Assembly: GCA_902491055.1 (NCBI GenBank)
Contig: CABUGI010000074.1
Span: 1-9,178, forward strand
Source: an uncultured Collinsella sp.
GTDB taxonomy: Bacteria; Actinomycetota; Coriobacteriia; Coriobacteriales; Coriobacteriaceae
Length of the DNA stretch: 9,178 nt
Reading direction: 5' to 3'
The translations under genes were made by a program, and so were the position numbers. Of this stretch, positions 6,314 through 9,178 are shown in pieces. Within the stretch, counting starts at the first letter, position 1, and each line of letters begins with the position of its first letter. The notes beneath the pieces are model-generated. The model did no database searches. It saw only the letters and a program-made list of their open reading frames with translations, and was not told where the DNA came from.

Positions 6314-6359
6314 CTTTTTAAAAAAAGTTCTTGCATAGGATGCGGGCATCACGTAAGAT
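6314..6359 (+). promoter_or_regulatory. Promoter of the tRNA-Gly/Val pair
   Basis: CTTTTTAAAAAAAG (6314-6327), in the same position as the T6-G-A6 dyads of the other tRNA promoters, is followed by a -35 TTGCAT (6331-6336), a 17-bp spacer and a -10 TAAGAT (6354-6359). The block from the -10 into the tRNA closely resembles the one before tRNA-Gly copy 1, while the spacer differs. Confidence 0.85.
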
Positions 6360-6371
6360 TAATCCTCGTAA

Positions 6372-6447
6372 GCGGACATGGCTCAGTTGGTAGAGCACAA
6401 CCTTGCCAAGGTTGGGGTCGCGGGTTCGAGCCCCGTTGTCCGCTCCA
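6372..6447 (+). tRNA. tRNA-Gly(GCC), copy 3
   Basis: Identical over 76 nt to copies 1 and 2, with anticodon GCC and encoded CCA (6445-6447). It has its own promoter and is followed after 3 nt by tRNA-Val, with no hairpin between them, unlike the 4017-4318 cluster. Confidence 0.98.
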
Positions 6448-6450
6448 TTT

Positions 6451-6525
6451 GGGCGTTTAGCTCAGGGGGAGAGCGCTTCCCTGACACGGAAGAGGTCAGA
6501 AGTTCAAATCTTCTAACGCCCACCA
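6451..6525 (+). tRNA. tRNA-Val(GAC)
   Basis: Acceptor GGGCGTT (6451-6457) pairs with AACGCCC, followed by A6522 and CCA 6523-6525. The anticodon stem CTTCC/GGAAG encloses the loop CTGACAC, giving anticodon GAC, which reads GUC and GUU. The T-arm is AGAAG/CTTCT with loop TTCAAAT. It is co-transcribed with tRNA-Gly copy 3. Confidence 0.98.
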
Positions 6526-6533
6526 AATGTTCG

Positions 6534-6570
6534 CAGCTCAGAGGCTATGTCCTCTGGGCTGTTTTGTTTT
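6534..6570 (+). terminator. Intrinsic terminator after tRNA-Val
   Basis: An 11-bp stem (6534-6544/6551-6561, one G-T pair) with a 6-nt loop is followed by TTTTGTTTT (6562-6570). It ends the tRNA-Gly/Val transcript. Confidence 0.92.
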
Positions 6571-6864
6571 GCTACCAAGCACGCCGTCAAATATGCCACC
6601 AAATATTGATCCAAGGTCCCCGTAGAGGTGCCGGCAGATTGCATACGTTCTGGCCGACCGTGACCGCAACATGTTGGTCAAGCATAATCTTTTGGATTCT
6701 TTTGGCGTGAGCGGCTTGGTTTTGGTAGGATTTGTCGGCGGCTTGACTAAGGGGGTTTTATAACTGCCATGCAGGTAGCCGTGTTGGTAACGTTTTACCG
6801 ACTTGCCAAGAACCCCTCATAATTAATGCGTCTGCAAAATGACTAATTGCTTTGACCTGCTGAA
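6571..6864. other. Intergenic stretch without a recognisable gene
   Basis: No convincing gene is seen in about 290 bp. A plus frame is open from 6626 to a TAA at 6761-6763, with an ATG at 6671, but it lacks a ribosome site and I do not recognise the product. It could be a decayed gene end. A copy of CCACCAAAT from the 3' end of tRNA-Val (6520-6528) recurs at 6596-6604. A foldable block at 6751-6817 is listed separately. The sequence is more AT-rich than the flanking genes. Confidence 0.4.
6751..6817. other. Compact foldable element (possible small structured RNA or DNA site)
   Basis: GGGGTT (6752-6757) pairs with AACCCC (6811-6816), with a G-T pair extending it. It encloses two perfect small hairpins: CTGC-CAT-GCAG (6764-6774) and an 8-bp stem with one G-T pair and a CGTT loop (6783-6802). 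The arrangement resembles a three-way junction. No promoter or T-run was found on either side. Whether it acts as RNA or DNA is unknown. Confidence 0.3.
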
Positions 6865-6912
6865 ACACTATATGTTGTGTTTGACTTAAAAAAAGAATAC
6901 AGGATATAGATG
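6865..6912 (+). promoter_or_regulatory. nrdD promoter with two NrdR boxes
   Basis: ACACTATATGTTGTGT (6865-6880) matches the published NrdR-box consensus acaCwAtATaTwGtgt at 15 of 16 positions. A weaker second box, ATACAGGATATAGATG (6897-6912), matches at 10 of 16. It starts exactly 32 bp later, leaving the 16-bp spacer typical of paired NrdR sites. The promoter fits between and over them: -35 TTGACT (6881-6886) in the spacer and -10 TATAGA (6905-6910, 18-bp spacing) inside box 2. NrdR, the nucleotide-binding repressor of ribonucleotide reductase genes, would therefore block polymerase directly. The start of transcription is expected near 6917. Confidence 0.85.
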
Positions 6913-6931
6913 CCTCTTTGTCGTATGATAG

Positions 6932-7111
6932 ATGGCGGACAGAGAACGAAGACCTTATTCGTCCCATTTGGACACGCCTTTGAGCCGCTTGATCGGCCGC
7001 GAGGATTGTCCGCATGAGGACTTATGGTTTATCGAGAACACAGATTGCGCGACGGCGCCGCAAGACAGGGGCAAGCCCTGCCGGGCATCGTTTGGCTCTG
7101 AAGCGCAATGA
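6932..7111 (+). CDS. Possible 59-residue leader ORF before nrdD (unproven)
   Basis: An ATG at 6932 opens a 59-codon frame ending at TGA 7109-7111, 26 bp before nrdD and inside its probable leader. The product would be hydrophilic with three cysteines (26, 39, 50), the first two inside a DCPHEDLWFIENTDC stretch. I recognise no family. About two thirds of third positions are G or C, somewhat below what nrdD appears to have. There is no Shine-Dalgarno sequence before the ATG, and the predicted transcript start is only about 15 nt upstream. An ORF of this length can arise by chance in such DNA. The same stretch can form stems, for instance 6935-6941/7007-7013, so it may instead be untranslated leader. 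Confidence 0.22.
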   Translation: MADRERRPYSSHLDTPLSRLIGREDCPHEDLWFIENTDCATAPQDRGKPCRASFGSEAQ

Positions 7112-7137
7112 GGCTACGACGCGAAAGAGGCAAGAGG

Positions 7138-9178
7138 ATGAAGATCATCAAGCGCAGCGGCACCGAGGTTGTCTTTGACATCGATAAGATCGTCAATGCC
7201 ATCCGCGCCGCAAACTTGGAGGTCGAGGAGAGCTCTCGTCTTACCGACCGCCAGGTGGTTTACGCGGCACAAAACGTCGCCGAGGCATGTGAGAACGCGG
7301 GCCACACCGTGTCGGTCGAGGAGATTCAGGATCTGGTCGAGGACGAGATCATGCGTCTCGACTGCTACGAGGTTGCCCGCCACTACATCATCTATCGCTA
7401 TGTTCAGAGCCTGAAGCGCCAGAAGAACACGACCGACGACAAGATTCTGTCGCTGATCGAGTGCAACAACGAAGAGGTCAAGCAGGAGAACTCCAACAAG
7501 AACCCGACCGTCAATTCCGTTCAGCGTGACTACATGGCCGGCGAGATCTCCAAGGACCTGACTCAGCGTGTGCTGCTGCCCCAGGAGATCGTGGATGCCC
7601 ATAATGAGGGCCTGATTCATTTCCACGATTCGGATTACTTTGCCCAGCACATGCACAACTGCGATCTGGTGAACCTGGAGGACATGCTCCAGAACGGCAC
7701 TGTTATCTCGGGTACGCTGATTGAGAAGCCGCACAGCTTCTCGACCGCCTGCAACATCGCGACGCAGATCATCGCTCAGGTTGCTTCCTCCCAGTACGGT
7801 GGCCAGTCGATTTCGCTGACCCATCTTGCCCCGTTCGTCGAGGTGAGCCGTCAAAAGATTCGCGGCGAGGTCGCCCGCGAGCTCGAGGAGCTCGGCGTTT
7901 CCGCATCTCCCGAAAAGGTCCGCGAGGTTGTTGAGGACCGTCTGCGTGACGAGATTCGTCGCGGCGTCCAGACGATCCAGTATCAGGTCGTGACGCTTAT
8001 GACCACGAACGGCCAGGCGCCGTTCGTGACGGTCTTTATGTATCTTAACGAGGCCCGTACGCCTCAGGAGAAGCACGACCTTGCCATGATCGTGGAGGAG
8101 ACGCTTCGCCAGCGCTACGAGGGCGTTAAGAACGAGGCTGGCGTGTGGATTACCCCGGCATTCCCCAAGCTCATCTATGTACTCGAGGACGATAACGTTC
8201 ACGAGAATTCCCCGTACTTCTACCTGACCCAGCTGGCCGCTAAGTGCACCGCCAAGCGCATGGTGCCCGACTATATCTCTGAGAAGAAGATGCGCGAGCT
8301 CAAGCTGTCGAAGGGCGAGACCGCGGGCAACGGCGACTGCTATACCTGCATGGGTTGCCGCAGCTTCCTGACGCCCGACCGCTCCGGTAACGGATTTAAC
8401 AACGTGGCCAACGCGCTGAACTATGACCCGAACAAGCCCAAGTACTACGGTCGCTTTAACCAGGGCGTTGTGACCATCAACCTGCCCGATGTCGCGCTGA
8501 GCTCGCATCAGGACATGGATAAGTTCTGGAAGATCTTCGACGAGCGCCTTGAGCTGTGCCACCGCGCCCTGCTGTGCCGTCATGAGCGTCTGATGGGTAC
8601 GCTTTCGGATGCCGCACCGATTCTTTGGCAGTACGGTGCCCTCGCCCGCCTGAAGAAGGGCGAGACGATCGACAAGCTGCTCGTGGGCGGTTACTCCACC
8701 ATTAGTCTGGGTTATGCCGGCCTGTATGAGTGCGTCAAGTACATGACGGGCCACAGCCACACCGAGAAGGAGGGCACGCCCTTTGCCATGGCCGTCATGC
8801 AGCGCATGAACGACAAGTGCGCGGAGTGGAAGGCTGCAAGCGACATCGATTTCTCGCTGTACGGCACGCCGTTGGAGTCGACGACCTACAAGTTCGCCAA
8901 GTGCCTGCAGCGTCGTTTTGGCATCATCCCGGGCGTGACGGACAAGGGCTACATCACCAACAGCTACCACGTCCACGTGTCCGAGGAGATCGACGCATTC
9001 GACAAGCTCAAATTCGAGGGTATGTTCCAGCAGCTTTCGCCGGGCGGTGCCATCTCCTACGTCGAGGTTCCCAACATGCAGGACAACCTCAAGGCTGTCA
9101 TCCGCGTGATGCAGTACATCTACGACAACATCATGTACGCCGAGCTCAACACCAAGAGCGACTACTGCCAGGTGTGCG
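7138..9178 (+). CDS. nrdD: Anaerobic (class III) ribonucleoside-triphosphate reductase, 3' end cut
   Basis: NrdD reduces ribonucleoside triphosphates to deoxy forms using a glycyl radical installed by the radical-SAM activase NrdG. It works only without oxygen. In this window 680 residues are visible. An ATP-cone allosteric domain spans about 2-92, and HFHDSDY is at 161-167. Cys175 in HNCDL and Cys407 in MGCRS match the active-site cysteines of the family. NQGVVTINLP (441-450) is also typical. The first CxxC of the C-terminal zinc site (677, 680) is the last thing seen. The second CxxC and the radical glycine lie past the right edge, so an activase gene may also follow there. ATG 7138 is chosen because AGAGG (7126-7130) precedes it at 7-nt spacing. 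NrdR boxes upstream fit this function. The 620-codon open frame on the opposite strand is a codon-bias shadow. Confidence 0.97.
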   Translation, partial: MKIIKRSGTEVVFDIDKIVNAIRAANLEVEESSRLTDRQVVYAAQNVAEACENAGHTVSVEEIQDLVEDEIMRLDCYEVARHYIIYRYVQSLKRQKNTTDDKILSLIECNNEEVKQENSNKNPTVNSVQRDYMAGEISKDLTQRVLLPQEIVDAHNEGLIHFHDSDYFAQHMHNCDLVNLEDMLQNGTVISGTLIEKPHSFSTACNIATQIIAQVASSQYGGQSISLTHLAPFVEVSRQKIRGEVARELEELGVSASPEKVREVVEDRLRDEIRRGVQTIQYQVVTLMTTNGQAPFVTVFMYLNEARTPQEKHDLAMIVEETLRQRYEGVKNEAGVWITPAFPKLIYVLEDDNVHENSPYFYLTQLAAKCTAKRMVPDYISEKKMRELKLSKGETAGNGDCYTCMGCRSFLTPDRSGNGFNNVANALNYDPNKPKYYGRFNQGVVTINLPDVALSSHQDMDKFWKIFDERLELCHRALLCRHERLMGTLSDAAPILWQYGALARLKKGETIDKLLVGGYSTISLGYAGLYECVKYMTGHSHTEKEGTPFAMAVMQRMNDKCAEWKAASDIDFSLYGTPLESTTYKFAKCLQRRFGIIPGVTDKGYITNSYHVHVSEEIDAFDKLKFEGMFQQLSPGGAISYVEVPNMQDNLKAVIRVMQYIYDNIMYAELNTKSDYCQVC

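Noticed and set aside
6378..6710. 110-codon plus-strand frame starting in tRNA-Gly copy 3
   Set aside because: Its first part is the translation of two tRNAs, and the rest crosses a strong terminator.
6758..7015. 85-codon minus-strand frame upstream of nrdD
   Set aside because: It runs across the NrdR boxes and promoter, has no ribosome site and no recognisable domain.
7114..8976. 620-codon open frame on the minus strand opposite nrdD
   Set aside because: It mirrors the strongly biased codons of nrdD, starts and ends without ribosome site or motif, and its translation is low-complexity in Leu, Val and Ala. nrdD on the plus strand is unmistakable.

Overview
The window looks like chromosome of an anaerobic, moderately high-GC actinobacterium. 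My best guess is a Collinsella-like member of the Coriobacteriia. This is inferred from an oxygen-sensitive class III ribonucleotide reductase under NrdR-type boxes, a GH13 alpha-glucosidase of actinobacterial character, G/C-biased third codon positions and tRNA genes that all encode CCA. No marker gene fixes the taxon.

Layout, left to right. Positions 1-590 hold no convincing gene but are very rich in palindromes: four short hairpins (165-261), then a 125-bp nested palindrome (323-447) with 28-bp perfect arms, itself enclosed by an outer 11-bp inverted repeat. A strong promoter drives tRNA-Leu(GAG) (592-681), which ends in a UUCG-loop terminator. Next is a two-gene partner-switching module: a PAS-GAF-PP2C (SpoIIE/RsbU-type) phosphatase (741-3086) and a protein fusing an anti-anti-sigma STAS domain to an anti-sigma-type HATPase kinase domain (3165-3911). 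No sigma factor is present, so the output is unknown.

Positions 4017-4318 carry tRNA-Gly(GCC), tRNA-Cys(GCA) and a second identical tRNA-Gly(GCC). A terminator-like hairpin follows each one. A cytoplasmic GH13 alpha-glucosidase (4497-6230) follows, then a third identical tRNA-Gly(GCC) (6372-6447) paired with tRNA-Val(GAC) (6451-6525). The three tRNA promoters share one architecture: an A/T dyad of the form T6-G-A6, then GT, two bases, and a TTGC-type -35.

After the tRNA-Val terminator, about 300 bp has no clear gene but contains a small foldable element. Then comes a compact control region: an almost perfect NrdR box (15 of 16 positions), a 16-bp spacer holding the -35, and a degenerate second box over the -10. 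This leads through a roughly 220-nt leader, which contains a 59-codon ORF and several potential stems, into nrdD, the anaerobic ribonucleoside-triphosphate reductase. nrdD is cut by the right edge before its glycyl-radical site.

Most genes are of familiar families. The less ordinary parts are the large palindrome at the left, the fused STAS-kinase protein, the hairpin-separated tRNA genes with identical Gly copies flanking the glucosidase, and the NrdR-controlled long leader.
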